A stretch of 60,764 nt of DNA, taken from contig PLIO01000068.1 of NCBI GenBank assembly GCA_003140075.1, positions 72,239-133,002 on the forward strand, in the 5' to 3' direction. The notes under the pieces are model-generated. The model did no database searches. It was given only the letters and a program-made list of their open reading frames with translations, and was not told the DNA's origin. Below, in pieces: positions 31,651-41,261 of this stretch (positions are counted from its first letter, which is position 1; each line of letters opens with the position of its first letter). Position numbers and translations under genes: made by a program. The DNA is from Acidobacteriaceae bacterium (GTDB lineage: Bacteria; Acidobacteriota; Terriglobia; Terriglobales; Acidobacteriaceae).

Positions 31651-33603
31651 ATGTCTTCACCGAGTTTCCTGGCGAAAGCCAGACAGCACGTTGCGGTGGG
31701 CACAAGCTTGTTCGCTTTGCTCGTCAACCTTGGAGCTCCAACCGCTTCGGAAGCCAAAACCCCAGCGAAACCAGCTCCTACTTCGTCGCCCATCACACAT
31801 GTGATCGTGATCATCGGCGAGAACCGAAGCTTCGATCACGTGTTTGCCACTTTTAATCCAACCAACGGGCAGACGGTTTCGAACCTGCTCTCCAAGGGGA
31901 TCATCACTGCCGGCGGACAGCCCGGCCCGAGCTATGCTCTCTCCGCCCAGTACCGCGCTATCGATACAACCACGTACGCGATTAGTCCGACCGAAAAAAA
32001 GGTCTTCGAACACAATCCTCCCGTCGTGGCGGGTGGCCCGACCGACGCATACTTTTCGAGCGTCACGCTGGCTCGCGAAACCGAGCCAGGCCAGTTGGCC
32101 AAAGGCTACTACTATGATCTGACGATCGGTGGCACCGGCCTCTCCGCCTATGTCGTCCCTGACACCCGTCTTCCCGACGTTTATCACCTGCCCAACGGTG
32201 GATTCGGGCTCACGCCGTTTGTCCCTTACAGCTCGTATGCCAACAGTCCGGTGCACCGGTTCTACCAGATGTGGCAGCAGACCGACTGCAGCGTGTCGCA
32301 TGCGACTGCCGCAAACCCGAGCGGTTGCTTGAGTGACCTATTTCCATGGGTGGAAATCACCATCGGCGCTGGCAGCGATGGCTCCAGCGGTTACACCACG
32401 CCGCCTACCAACTACCTCTCGACCGGGGAGGGCTCAACCTCAATGGAATTTTTCAACGTGCAGCATGGCGATGTTCCGTATCTGACGAGCCTGGCCAATT
32501 CCTACACGCTGAGCGACAACTTCCATCAATCGGTGATGGGCGGCACCATGGCCAACCACATCGAATTCGGCTACGCAGATTCGATCTGGTACAGCGATGG
32601 CAAGGGCAACGCGCTCACTCCGCCTGCCAATCAGATTGAAAATCCGAATCCTCAGCCCGGTACCAATAACTGGTACGACGATGACGGCTACGGAGGCTCA
32701 GGTGGAACCGGCGGGGGCAGCTACGTCAACTGCTCCGACGTCAGCCAGCCCGGCGTGCCGGCCATCGTGAACTACCTCGAAGCTTTGCCCCGCCCGGTCG
32801 GGCCTAACTGCGAGTCTGGACACTACTACATCCTGAATAACTACAATCCAGGCTACAACGGCGATGGCTCCTCGGCGCTTGGCAACTCGCCCTTCACCGT
32901 TCCCGGAACCTCCGTTCGCCATATCGGCGATGCCCTCATGGAGAAGGACATTTCGTGGAGGTATTACGGTGACGGCTGGGATATCTATGTCACGGACCCG
33001 CTCCAAACCAACCCGCTGGATACCTATTGCACGATCTGCAATCCGTTCGGGTACGCTACGGACATCATGACCAACGCAACCCTGCGTCAGGATCACATCC
33101 AGGATTCGCAGAACCTCTATACCGACATAGCAGGAAATACTCTGCCGTCGGTTTCGATCGTGAAACCGGGCTGGCCGTCTGATGGCCATCCGGCCTCTTC
33201 CAAGCTCCAGATTTTTGAGGGCTTCGTAGAGAACATTGTCAATGCGGTGCAGGCAAATCCGACGTTATGGGCAACCACAGCGATATTCATCACCGAGGAC
33301 GAAGGCGGCGGATACTATGATTCCGGCTACATCCAGCCCGTCGACTTCTTCGGCGATGGTACGCGCATCCCGTTGCTCGTCGTTTCTCCCTACAGCACCG
33401 GAGGCATCGTCAACCATTCCTATGGTGATCATGTCTCGATCATCAAATTCATTGAACGGAACTGGGGCCTGTCGCCGTTGACCATCCGGAGCCGGGACAA
33501 CCTCCCGAACCCGACGGCGGCGAGCGACAATCCGTACGTGCCGACAAACAGCCCTGCGATTGACGACTTGTTTGACGCTTTCAGTTTTCCTCAGGCTCGC
33601 TAA
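31651..33603 (+). CDS. Secreted phosphoesterase (PF04185; phospholipase C/acid phosphatase type)
   Basis: 650 residues of the alkaline-phosphatase superfamily branch that includes bacterial phospholipase C and AcpA. An N-terminal signal-like segment (SLFALLVNLGAPTASEA) is followed by the nucleophile motif ITHVIVIIGENRSFDHVF (about 48-65). A long insertion precedes DNFHQSVMGGTMANHIEFGY (from about 289), and C-terminal metal ligands lie in FITEDEGGGYYDSGYIQPVD and NHSYGDHVSIIKFIERNWGLSP. The Asn/Gly/Ser-rich region is typical of exported enzymes. The substrate (phospholipid or phosphate ester) is not defined. ATG 31651 has a strong CAGGAGGA site and the gene ends in a strong terminator. Confidence 0.88.
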   Translation: MSSPSFLAKARQHVAVGTSLFALLVNLGAPTASEAKTPAKPAPTSSPITHVIVIIGENRSFDHVFATFNPTNGQTVSNLLSKGIITAGGQPGPSYALSAQYRAIDTTTYAISPTEKKVFEHNPPVVAGGPTDAYFSSVTLARETEPGQLAKGYYYDLTIGGTGLSAYVVPDTRLPDVYHLPNGGFGLTPFVPYSSYANSPVHRFYQMWQQTDCSVSHATAANPSGCLSDLFPWVEITIGAGSDGSSGYTTPPTNYLSTGEGSTSMEFFNVQHGDVPYLTSLANSYTLSDNFHQSVMGGTMANHIEFGYADSIWYSDGKGNALTPPANQIENPNPQPGTNNWYDDDGYGGSGGTGGGSYVNCSDVSQPGVPAIVNYLEALPRPVGPNCESGHYYILNNYNPGYNGDGSSALGNSPFTVPGTSVRHIGDALMEKDISWRYYGDGWDIYVTDPLQTNPLDTYCTICNPFGYATDIMTNATLRQDHIQDSQNLYTDIAGNTLPSVSIVKPGWPSDGHPASSKLQIFEGFVENIVNAVQANPTLWATTAIFITEDEGGGYYDSGYIQPVDFFGDGTRIPLLVVSPYSTGGIVNHSYGDHVSIIKFIERNWGLSPLTIRSRDNLPNPTAASDNPYVPTNSPAIDDLFDAFSFPQAR

Positions 33604-33634
33604 CCGGACCTGAGTAGCTCCATTCCAACCAATA

Positions 33635-33670
33635 CCGGCCAGGAAAACTCTTCCTGGCCGGGTTTCTTTG
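33635..33670 (+). terminator. Strong rho-independent terminator after the phosphoesterase
   Basis: Perfect 11-bp stem CCGGCCAGGAA (33635-33645) / TTCCTGGCCGG (33651-33661) with a 5-nt loop, followed by GTTTCTTTG. Confidence 0.88.
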
Positions 33671-33813
33671 CGGCAAGGCCGGGCGCTGTTGCTCACTTTT
33701 TAATCAGATTTTCACAAAACCCCAGGGCCGCCACTGGAATTCAGTGCGAAGATTCAAAAGGCGTTAACAAACTTACCGCTTGAACGCGGCTAACAGTCAA
33801 AGGGAGCCCATTT

Positions 33814-35559
33814 TTGAGTCTGAATCGGCGCGATTTATTGCGAGTGGGCCTTTGCGCGGGTGCGGGCTTATTGCCCGCTGCGCGGAGGCTGCTTGCCCAA
33901 TCGGCTCCGCATTCCGGCATGAGTATGCCTGTCGCCGGCGCGCAAGTCCCGTCGGTCCCGGCAATGCCGCAGCCGCATCCGGTCGCACTCGAAAGTTACG
34001 TAACGCCGTTGGCGATTCCGCCAGTGATCCGTCCGCGTGCTGGCGCACCGCCTGTCCAGATTCACATGAGCCCGTTCCGCCATCAAGCGCACCGCGATCT
34101 TCCGGCCGCTACCATGTGGGGATACAACGGCATGTGGCCCGGACCGACCTTCGAAGTACTCAAAAGCCAGCCCATCTCCGTGAAGTGGATGAACCGGCTT
34201 CCCACTAAACATTTCTTGCCGCTCGATTACACCATCCACGGCGAAGAAGAGAACGGGCCGCAAGTGCGCACCGTTACCCATGTCCACGGTGCGCAGGTCC
34301 TACCCGATAGCGACGGCTATCCCGATGCCTGGGTTACCTCCGACGGACGCTCCGGATCGGTGCGCCCTGCCGATCCCTGCCATTACCCCAACGATCAAAG
34401 GGCTACCACTCTTTGGTATCACGACCACGCTCTCGGCATCACTCGACTGAACGTCTACGCGGGTCTGGCCGGTTTCTACCTCATCCGCGATCCGGAAGAA
34501 GACAGCTTCAACCTGCCCAGCGGACCTTACGAAATCCCGCTGATGATCCAGGATCGCAGCTTCAATGCGGATGGCTCACTGCTGTATCCCGCGGCACCGC
34601 AGGGTACGCATCCGGTATGGATGCAGGAATTTTTCGGCAATGCCATTTGTGTGAACGGCAAAGCCACTCCATTTCTTGAAGTGGAGCCCCGCAAGTATCG
34701 TTTTCGGATGGTGAACGGCTCCAACTCGCGCTTCTATCACTTCACGCTCGTGCCCGCCGATGCCTCCGGCAAGCGCAGCGGCAAGCCTGTGGATGCTCCG
34801 CCCTTCATTCAGATTGGCAGTGACAGCGGCCTTTTGCCAGCGCCCTTGCGATTGCACTACCTCATCTTCTCTCCCGGCGAGCGCTTCGACATCGTCATCG
34901 ATTTTTCCGAACACAAAGGCATGAACCTCGCCCTCGTCAACGATGCGCCTGCGCCCTACGCGCGCGGCGGAGAAATCGTTCCCACCGATGTCATGCTCTT
35001 CAAGGTCACGAAGCCGCTCGCCGAGAAGGACACAAGTTCACTTCCAGAAACACTTGTCTCTTGGTCGCCCATGGACCCCGCCCACGCTGTGCGTGAAAGA
35101 ACACTGGCTCTCACGGAAATGGATCGCCCATCCGACGGCTACACCATGATCGGACTGCTCGGCCAGAAACATTGGGACGATCCAATCACCGAAGATCCTA
35201 AAGCCGGCTCCACAGAAATCTGGTCGTTCGCCAACACCACCGGCGATGTGCATCCCATTCATCTTCATCTGGTGCGGTTCCAGGTGCTCAATCGCCAGCC
35301 ATTCGATGCAAAGACCTACGTGCAGACCGGCAAAATTGTTTACACGGGAATCCCGATGCCGCCGGAATCGAACGAACGTCCGGCCTGGAAAGACACGGTC
35401 AAGACCTACGCACGCTACATCACTCGCGTCATCGCAAAGTTCGATCTTCCTGCGGGAACAGCGGTGAAACCGGGCGACGAATTCCGTTACGTGTGGCACT
35501 GCCACGTGCTGGAGCACGAAGACAACGAGATGATGCGGCCCTACAAAATTGTCGGTTGA
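33814..35559 (+). CDS. Tat-exported multicopper oxidase (CotA/bilirubin-oxidase type)
   Basis: Oxidises an organic or metal substrate with four copper ions and reduces O2 to water in the periplasm. 581 residues with a Tat signal (LNRRDLLRVG, 3-12, then a weakly hydrophobic stretch to LAQS). All copper motifs are present: THVHG, WYHDHALG, HPIHLH and the C-terminal HCHVLEHEDNEMM, whose last Met is the axial type-1 ligand. The order and spacing are those of three-domain CotA-like enzymes. The start is TTG 33814 with AGGGAG 8 nt upstream. It stands alone between two terminated or separate units. Substrate not deducible; a Met-rich copper-efflux insert as in CueO is not seen. Confidence 0.92.
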   Translation: MSLNRRDLLRVGLCAGAGLLPAARRLLAQSAPHSGMSMPVAGAQVPSVPAMPQPHPVALESYVTPLAIPPVIRPRAGAPPVQIHMSPFRHQAHRDLPAATMWGYNGMWPGPTFEVLKSQPISVKWMNRLPTKHFLPLDYTIHGEEENGPQVRTVTHVHGAQVLPDSDGYPDAWVTSDGRSGSVRPADPCHYPNDQRATTLWYHDHALGITRLNVYAGLAGFYLIRDPEEDSFNLPSGPYEIPLMIQDRSFNADGSLLYPAAPQGTHPVWMQEFFGNAICVNGKATPFLEVEPRKYRFRMVNGSNSRFYHFTLVPADASGKRSGKPVDAPPFIQIGSDSGLLPAPLRLHYLIFSPGERFDIVIDFSEHKGMNLALVNDAPAPYARGGEIVPTDVMLFKVTKPLAEKDTSSLPETLVSWSPMDPAHAVRERTLALTEMDRPSDGYTMIGLLGQKHWDDPITEDPKAGSTEIWSFANTTGDVHPIHLHLVRFQVLNRQPFDAKTYVQTGKIVYTGIPMPPESNERPAWKDTVKTYARYITRVIAKFDLPAGTAVKPGDEFRYVWHCHVLEHEDNEMMRPYKIVG

Positions 35560-35683
35560 ACCTATCGCGGTTGAACTGGATCAAGCAGATTTTCCTTGGC
35601 GGGAGCCTCCCGCGAATGACGATCGAATGGTCGCGAATCGTGCGCGCGGTCCTGTCATCCTTTATCCTAGTACCTGCATTCCC

Positions 35684-38200
35684 ATGACCCCGAAATCCAA
35701 GACTGCCAACGGCGGCGCCGGCGCTGCCGAAACTTCCAAGAGTTCCAACCTGGAGCGCGAAAGCGTCTTCAACGCCTTCCGGCAATGGGGATATCTCGAA
35801 GGCGATCTCGACCCCCTCGGTTTTCTCCGCCCGCGCCCGACTGTTGAACTACAGATCGACAGCGAGTACGCCCGCGAAGCCCGCGCCATTTACTCTTCGA
35901 CGATTGGCGTCGAAATCAACCACATCTATGCTCCCGAGCGCCGCCGTTGGATCTACGAGCAAATGGAATCGCCGTCTCAGGGTTTCGAGGTGACAGAAAA
36001 AGACCAGCAGCGCATTCTCGACCTGCTTATCCGCGCCGATATTTTCGAGCAGGTCATGCAGCAGCGTTATCTCGGCAGCAAGCGTTTCTCGCTCGAAGGC
36101 GTCACCGCGCTAATTCCTTTGGTCGATGAGATTCTCGATACCGGTTCTGGCCTCGGCGCAGCCGAACTCGTAATGGGTATGAGTCACCGCGGACGGCTGA
36201 ACGTGATAGCGCACGTTGCCAAGCGACCCTTGGAGGAAATCTTCGCCGGCTTCGAGGACGTTGACCCGCGCAGCGTTCTCGGCTCCGGAGATGTGAAGTA
36301 CCACATGGGCGCGACCGGAGAGTACGTCACGCGCAGCGGCAACAAAGTTCACATTCACCTGGTTTCCAACCCCAGCCACCTCGAGGCCGTCGATCCCGTC
36401 ACCGTCGGCCGCACGCGCGCCAAGCAGGACCGCACCGGCGAAGGTGGACGCGAAAAGTATCTTCCGCTCCTCATCCACGGCGATGCCGCTTTCGCAGGGC
36501 AGGGCATTCTTGCCGAAACCATGAATTACGCCGATCTTCCCGGCTACACCGTCGGCGGCACGATTCATGTTATTGTGAACAATTTGCTTGGGTTTACGAC
36601 AAGTTATCTGGAAGAGCACTCCACCCGCTTCGCCGCCTGCATCGCGCGCCGCCAGTCGATTCCCATCTTCCACGTCAACGGCGAAGATGTGGATGCCGTC
36701 GTCCGCGTTGCCCGCCTCGCCACCGAATACCGGTACCGCTTCGGCACCGACGTGGTCATCGACCTCATTGGCTACCGCCGCCATGGCCACAGCGAAGTCG
36801 ACGATCCAACGATCACCCAGCCGCTGCTCTACAAGAAGATCAAAGAGCATCCGCCGCTGTGGGAAATCTACGCTGACGACATCGGCGCAACCGACGCTCC
36901 CGCGCAGACCGCTGCCATCAAAGCCGAATTCGAATCGGCGCAGAAAGATGCCGGCAAGGTCACCAAGAAGCCGTTGATGCGCGACCTGCCCAAGTATTGG
37001 GATCAATACTACGGCGGCCGCCACAAGCCGGAATTCGAAGTGGAAACCGGACTCTCGTCCGAAGAGTTAGCCGAGCTCACGAAACATCTCACCGCGTATC
37101 TCGAGGGTTTCCACATTCATCCGAAAGTAAAGAAGCTCCTCGAGCAGCGCGCCGAGATGGGCGCAGGCAAACGCCCCGCCGATTACGGCATGGCTGAAGC
37201 CCTCGCTTTCGCGAGCCTGGTAAAGGTCGGCATCCCGGTTCGCCTCAGCGGCCAGGACTCCCGGCGCGGAACCTTCAACCAGCGCCACTCGGTGCTAATC
37301 GACATCGAAAATGAGAACGAATACGTTCCGCTGGAAAACATTGCGCCCGGCCAGGCCCGTTGCGGAATCCACAACTCCACTCTTTCCGAACAAGGCGTGC
37401 TCGGCTTCGAATACGGCTACAGCCGCGATTATCCTGAAGCGCTCGTGCTCTGGGAAGCCCAGTTCGGCGACTTCGTGAACGTGGCACAGGCCATCATTGA
37501 TCAGTTCATCTCCGCCGGCGAGGCCAAGTGGAACCTGCTCTCCGGCCTGGTTTTGCTTCTGCCGCACGGCTACGAAGGCCAGGGACCGGAACACTCCAGC
37601 GCCCGCATCGAGCGTTTCATCCAGCTCGCCGCGAAGCACAACATCCAGATCACGCAACCTTCCAACGCCGCGCAATATTTTCACCTGCTCCGCCGCCAGG
37701 CCCTGCGCCACTGGCGCAAACCGCTGGTTGTGTTCACGCCGAAGAGCATGTTACGCCATGCCGATGCGTCGTCGCCGATCGAAGATTTTACCCACAAGAA
37801 TTTCTTGAACGTAATTCCCGACACCGAAATCGGGGATGCCGACCGCATTCTGGTTTGCACCGGAAAGATCGGTCATGAACTCCAGGCCGAACGTAAGAAG
37901 AGAAAAGACAACTCCACCGCAATCGTGTTTCTCGAACAGCTCTATCCCTTCCCGGAAAACGAACTCATCGCGGAATTCGCCCGCCACGGCGAAGCCGGTG
38001 ACATTGTGTGGGTGCAGGAAGAACCAGCAAATATGGGAGCACTTTTCAACATGCTGCCGCGCCTGCAGCGCATCGCCGGCGAACGCCATGTGATGTCGGT
38101 CAAACGCAGCTCCAGCGCCAGCCCCGCCACCGGCAGCGCCAAAGCTCATGAGGTGGAACAAAGGACGCTGCTGACGCTGGCATTCACGACAAAGGGATAG
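35684..38200 (+). CDS. sucA: 2-oxoglutarate dehydrogenase E1 component
   Basis: Thiamin-diphosphate E1 of the TCA cycle that decarboxylates 2-oxoglutarate. 838 residues from ATG 35684. ELVMGMSHRGRLNVIAHV (from about 167), NPSHLEAVDPVTVGRTRAKQ, the ThDP/Mg motif HGDAAFAGQGILAET with NNLLGFTT, and the C-terminal transketolase blocks RLSGQDSRRGTFNQRHSVLI and HGYEGQGPEHSSARIERF are all present. It is somewhat shorter than the 930-residue enterobacterial enzyme, mainly at the N-terminus. The usual partner genes sucB and lpd are absent nearby. An in-frame extension back to 35549 overlaps the oxidase gene and is not coding-like. Confidence 0.93.
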   Translation: MTPKSKTANGGAGAAETSKSSNLERESVFNAFRQWGYLEGDLDPLGFLRPRPTVELQIDSEYAREARAIYSSTIGVEINHIYAPERRRWIYEQMESPSQGFEVTEKDQQRILDLLIRADIFEQVMQQRYLGSKRFSLEGVTALIPLVDEILDTGSGLGAAELVMGMSHRGRLNVIAHVAKRPLEEIFAGFEDVDPRSVLGSGDVKYHMGATGEYVTRSGNKVHIHLVSNPSHLEAVDPVTVGRTRAKQDRTGEGGREKYLPLLIHGDAAFAGQGILAETMNYADLPGYTVGGTIHVIVNNLLGFTTSYLEEHSTRFAACIARRQSIPIFHVNGEDVDAVVRVARLATEYRYRFGTDVVIDLIGYRRHGHSEVDDPTITQPLLYKKIKEHPPLWEIYADDIGATDAPAQTAAIKAEFESAQKDAGKVTKKPLMRDLPKYWDQYYGGRHKPEFEVETGLSSEELAELTKHLTAYLEGFHIHPKVKKLLEQRAEMGAGKRPADYGMAEALAFASLVKVGIPVRLSGQDSRRGTFNQRHSVLIDIENENEYVPLENIAPGQARCGIHNSTLSEQGVLGFEYGYSRDYPEALVLWEAQFGDFVNVAQAIIDQFISAGEAKWNLLSGLVLLLPHGYEGQGPEHSSARIERFIQLAAKHNIQITQPSNAAQYFHLLRRQALRHWRKPLVVFTPKSMLRHADASSPIEDFTHKNFLNVIPDTEIGDADRILVCTGKIGHELQAERKKRKDNSTAIVFLEQLYPFPENELIAEFARHGEAGDIVWVQEEPANMGALFNMLPRLQRIAGERHVMSVKRSSSASPATGSAKAHEVEQRTLLTLAFTTKG

Positions 38201-38294
38201 GCTGGAGATCACGGAGCGTGCGGGTGGAGCAGATAGGTGCTACCTGGGCCAAGTCCGCGCGGGAGAGTTGACACATGGTTCTATACTAGTGGAC

Positions 38295-38486
38295 ATGACA
38301 AGAGAACAGCGAGAACACGGCGCGCTGCAGACAATTGCTGAGGTCATTGGGCCGAATATGCCGAATATAAAGACTGCCGAGGTTAGTGCAATGGGCGTCG
38401 AGCTCGGGATCGGGACCCTTTCTGAACTCGGATGGTTTGACCAGCAGATTCAGGGCCGTGTTCATCAATTGATGAAACAGCATTAA
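38295..38486 (+). CDS. Small hypothetical protein
   Basis: A 63-codon frame from ATG 38295 (MTREQREHGALQTIAEVIGP) ending QLMKQH. It is mixed alpha-helical in composition with no membrane segment, cysteines or recognisable motif. The ribosome site is weak. Codon use looks like its neighbours. It lies 94 bp after sucA and converges with the DinB gene. No homologue recalled; real or spurious cannot be decided from the sequence alone. Confidence 0.4.
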   Translation: MTREQREHGALQTIAEVIGPNMPNIKTAEVSAMGVELGIGTLSELGWFDQQIQGRVHQLMKQH

Positions 38487-38530
38487 GCCTCGGCCCTTGC
38501 TTCAACATCCGCACTACCCTGGCCTTTCCG

Positions 38531-39118
38531 TCACCGCCTTCCCCCACTCCCCGGCAACGCCGCCTTCCGCCCTCCCGCGCTCTCCCCGGCCAACAACTCC
38601 TCCAAACTCTCGTACGCATAAATCGTCGGCGCATGATTCTGCATCAGCCCGCCCGTATCCGCGGTCGGCCCATAATTGCTGTGCACATCGCGCCCCAGCA
38701 TGCGCAACATTGCCATCAACTGTCCCCGATGATGCGAGGTATGCGTCATTCGCCGTGTCATCACCCACGCTCGCGACCGCTGCACGTCGAAAAACGTCAC
38801 ATCCTCTTCCCACCACGCCTCACTCTTCTCCCGCAGCGCCGCCAACCGTTTCCCGCTGTCCTCGGCGTATCGCTTCATAAACTCCAGCCGTGTCTCCCGC
38901 TCCGGCAATGGAGGCGCGCCCACATCGATTCCCAGCATGTTGCGAAACCACAAATCTTCGCTCACGCACTGATGCACCATCTGCTCATGTACACTGCGTC
39001 CCCGCGGATCGCCCTCGCGCGGACGCACGGGGAGATCCGCGTCCCGGAACTCGCTCCACACGCTGACCACCTTCACCCGCTCGGTGGCATACGTTTCAAC
39101 GAGAAATGCGTATCTCAT
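38531..39118 (-). CDS. DinB-family putative metal-dependent hydrolase/transferase
   Basis: 195-residue four-helix bundle of the DinB/YfiT superfamily. The three metal histidines are recognisable: one in the first half (RSVHEQMVHQCVSED) and the pair in the C-terminal MTHTSHHRGQLMAMLRMLG. The last ~25 residues are a Gly/Arg-rich tail. Bacterial DinB proteins often act as thiol-S-transferases, but the substrate here is unknown. ATG 39118, divergent from hyuA; the real starts are 37 bp apart. Confidence 0.85.
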   Translation of the reverse strand: MRYAFLVETYATERVKVVSVWSEFRDADLPVRPREGDPRGRSVHEQMVHQCVSEDLWFRNMLGIDVGAPPLPERETRLEFMKRYAEDSGKRLAALREKSEAWWEEDVTFFDVQRSRAWVMTRRMTHTSHHRGQLMAMLRMLGRDVHSNYGPTADTGGLMQNHAPTIYAYESLEELLAGESAGGRKAALPGSGGRR

Positions 39119-39155
39119 AGCCGCAAATGTTACTCTAATTCTCCGAATTCAAGCC

Positions 39156-41231
39156 ATGCCCAGCCGCCCCCAACCCCTCCGCATCGCCATCGACACCGGT
39201 GGCACCTTTACCGACTGCGTCTGGATCGAACACGGACGCCTGCGCATGCTGAAAGTTTTTTCTACTCCGGCAGATCCCTCCCAGGCCATCGTCGAAGCTC
39301 TTCGAAAAATCAATTACGAAGGTGAACTTGTTCTGTTGCACGGCACGACCGTCGGCACCAATACGCTGCTGGAACGCAAAGGGGCGCGCGCCGCTCTCGT
39401 GACCACCGCCGGTTTCGAAGACGCCATCGAGATCGGACGCCAGGCGCGCCCCAAGCTCTACGATTTTTTCTTTGATCGCGTCGAGCCGCTGGTTCCTAAA
39501 GACCTCCGTTTCGGCATCGAAGAGCGTACCGCCAGCGATGGAGAAATTCTGACCTCGCCCACGGCTTCGAACCTGAAATCGTTAGTCTCCCAATTAGTGG
39601 CGAAGCGCCCGGACTCCATCGCCATCTCGTTATTGTTCTCGTTCGCCAATCCGAGAAATGAGATAGCCGTCGCGAAAATCCTCAAGCCGCTTGGCGTTCT
39701 GCTCTCCATCTCTCACCAAATCCTCCCCGAATTCCGCGAATTCGAGCGCACCTCAACCGTAGTGGTCAATGCATACTTGCAACCGGTAATGCAGCGTTAC
39801 CTGGGAAATCTAGAAGCTCATGCGCAGGACTTGGAGGAAGAGCGGCGCTTCAGCATGAAAAGGCTCCACAAGAACGAGGCTTCAACCCCTGTGGCTCCGC
39901 GCATCTTCGTTATGCAATCCAGCGGCGGCATCACGGCTCTCGCTTCCGCCGCCCGCGAGCCCGTTCGCACCGTCCTCTCCGGCCCCGCGGGAGGCGTAGT
40001 CGGCGCTGCCGCCAGCGCCCGCCGCAGCGGCTTCGATCGGATCATCGCCTTCGATATGGGAGGCACTTCCACCGACGTCTCCCTCGTCGAAGGCGCGCCT
40101 ACGACCGCCAACGACGCCCAAGTTGCCGGACTCCCCATCGGTGTCCCCATGCTCGACATCCACACCGTCGGAGCTGGCGGAGGCTCGCTCGCCCGCTTCG
40201 ACGCCGCCGGCGTTCTTCGCGTCGGCCCCGAATCCGCCGGCGCCGATCCCGGTCCCATCTGCTACGGCCGCGGGACCCAGCCCACAGTCACCGACGCCAA
40301 CATCTTATTAGGCCGCCTGCAGCCCGCTTGCTTCCTGGGCGGTGATTTCGCTCTGGATCTCGACCGGACCCGCCGCGTCACTCGCGAATGGTTGAAGCGG
40401 CAGAGAAGTCCGCTGACTCTCGAAAAGTTTGCCGCCGGAGTGATTCGCGTGGTCAACGCCGCCATGGAAAAAGCCATCCGCGTGGTCTCCATCGAGCGCG
40501 GACGCGATCCCCGCGACTTTGCCCTGGTCGCCTTCGGCGGCGCTGGAGCCCTGCACGCTTGCGCTCTGGCGGAAGCGCTTAGCATCCCGCACGTGATCGT
40601 GCCGGCCTTGCCCGGCGCCCTTTCCGCTCTGGGTATTCTGGTCAGCGACGTCGTCAAGGATTACTCGCGCACGATTCTGTGGCGCATCGCGGGCAAGTTC
40701 CCGCGCGCGCGGCTGAGGCAAGAGTTCGCCACGCTAGGGAAACAGGCCGCTAAGGATTTTCAGCAAGAAGCCTGGCGGGGACGAGTGCGATACCAGAGCA
40801 GCATCGACCTACGTTATCGCGGCCAGGGATACGAACTCAACTTGCCGTTTACGAAGAATCTTCTGAAGGAATTCGAACAGGAACACCAGCGCCGCTACGG
40901 CTACGCTCACCCCGGGCGCGAGGTGGAGTTGGTAACCCTGCGCCTGCGCGCCATTGTGAAATCACCACCACTAAAAATCACCAGAGTCGATGTGGGGAGG
41001 GCCGCCCACGCCCGTCCAAGCCGAGCAAAGCTCGGCTCGCCTTCCATGCCCAAGGCCCCAGTCCTTTTCGACGGAAAGAAACTCACAACCGCAATCTATT
41101 CCCGCGACGCATTGAAGCCCGGCAAAAACTACTCCGGTCCCGCCATCATCACCGAATACAGCGCTACCACAGTCATCCCGCCCGGCAATCGGTTTCACCT
41201 TGACCGCACAGCCAACCTGATAATTGACTGA
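39156..41231 (+). CDS. hyuA: Hydantoinase A / 5-oxoprolinase-type ATPase subunit
   Basis: ATP-dependent hydrolase subunit of the HyuA/N-methylhydantoinase family, 691 residues from ATG 39156. The Hydant_A_N opening RIAIDTGGTFTDCVW (about 9-23) and HGTTVGTNTLLERKGARAAL precede the Hydantoinase_A core. That core shows QSSGGITALASAAREPVRTVLSGPAGGVVGAA (split here across known blocks), FDMGGTSTDVSLVEG, DIHTVGAGGGSLARFD and GPESAGADPGPICYGRG. The obligatory partner HyuB is not adjacent. Near the C-terminus (codons at 40991-41041) a dispersed palindromic repeat appears to be embedded in the reading frame without breaking it. The frame upstream of 39156 is non-conserved. Confidence 0.9.
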   Translation: MPSRPQPLRIAIDTGGTFTDCVWIEHGRLRMLKVFSTPADPSQAIVEALRKINYEGELVLLHGTTVGTNTLLERKGARAALVTTAGFEDAIEIGRQARPKLYDFFFDRVEPLVPKDLRFGIEERTASDGEILTSPTASNLKSLVSQLVAKRPDSIAISLLFSFANPRNEIAVAKILKPLGVLLSISHQILPEFREFERTSTVVVNAYLQPVMQRYLGNLEAHAQDLEEERRFSMKRLHKNEASTPVAPRIFVMQSSGGITALASAAREPVRTVLSGPAGGVVGAAASARRSGFDRIIAFDMGGTSTDVSLVEGAPTTANDAQVAGLPIGVPMLDIHTVGAGGGSLARFDAAGVLRVGPESAGADPGPICYGRGTQPTVTDANILLGRLQPACFLGGDFALDLDRTRRVTREWLKRQRSPLTLEKFAAGVIRVVNAAMEKAIRVVSIERGRDPRDFALVAFGGAGALHACALAEALSIPHVIVPALPGALSALGILVSDVVKDYSRTILWRIAGKFPRARLRQEFATLGKQAAKDFQQEAWRGRVRYQSSIDLRYRGQGYELNLPFTKNLLKEFEQEHQRRYGYAHPGREVELVTLRLRAIVKSPPLKITRVDVGRAAHARPSRAKLGSPSMPKAPVLFDGKKLTTAIYSRDALKPGKNYSGPAIITEYSATTVIPPGNRFHLDRTANLIID
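40991..41041. repeat. Dispersed palindromic repeat inside hyuA
   Basis: The stretch beginning TGTGGGGAGGGCCGCCCACG includes the perfect hairpin GCCGAGC AAA GCTCGGC (41020-41036). It is about 75 percent identical to the intergenic stretch 44339-44386 between phoR and phoU. Here it is translated as an Arg/Ala/Pro-rich insert between conserved C-terminal parts of HyuA. Confidence 0.6.
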
Positions 41232-41261
41232 AACGTGGTTAAGGGGCTCTGCTAGACAAAA

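Noticed and set aside
36110-37024. 304-codon frame antisense to sucA
   Set aside because: Exact mirror of a conserved gene in GC-rich DNA; composition shows a shadow frame. The same applies to 634-1527, 10483-11421, 43040-44008, 55640-56536 and 57447-58247.
38268-38296. TTGACA ... TATACT as a promoter for the small hypothetical gene
   Set aside because: The two hexamers are only 8 bp apart, far from the needed 16-18.
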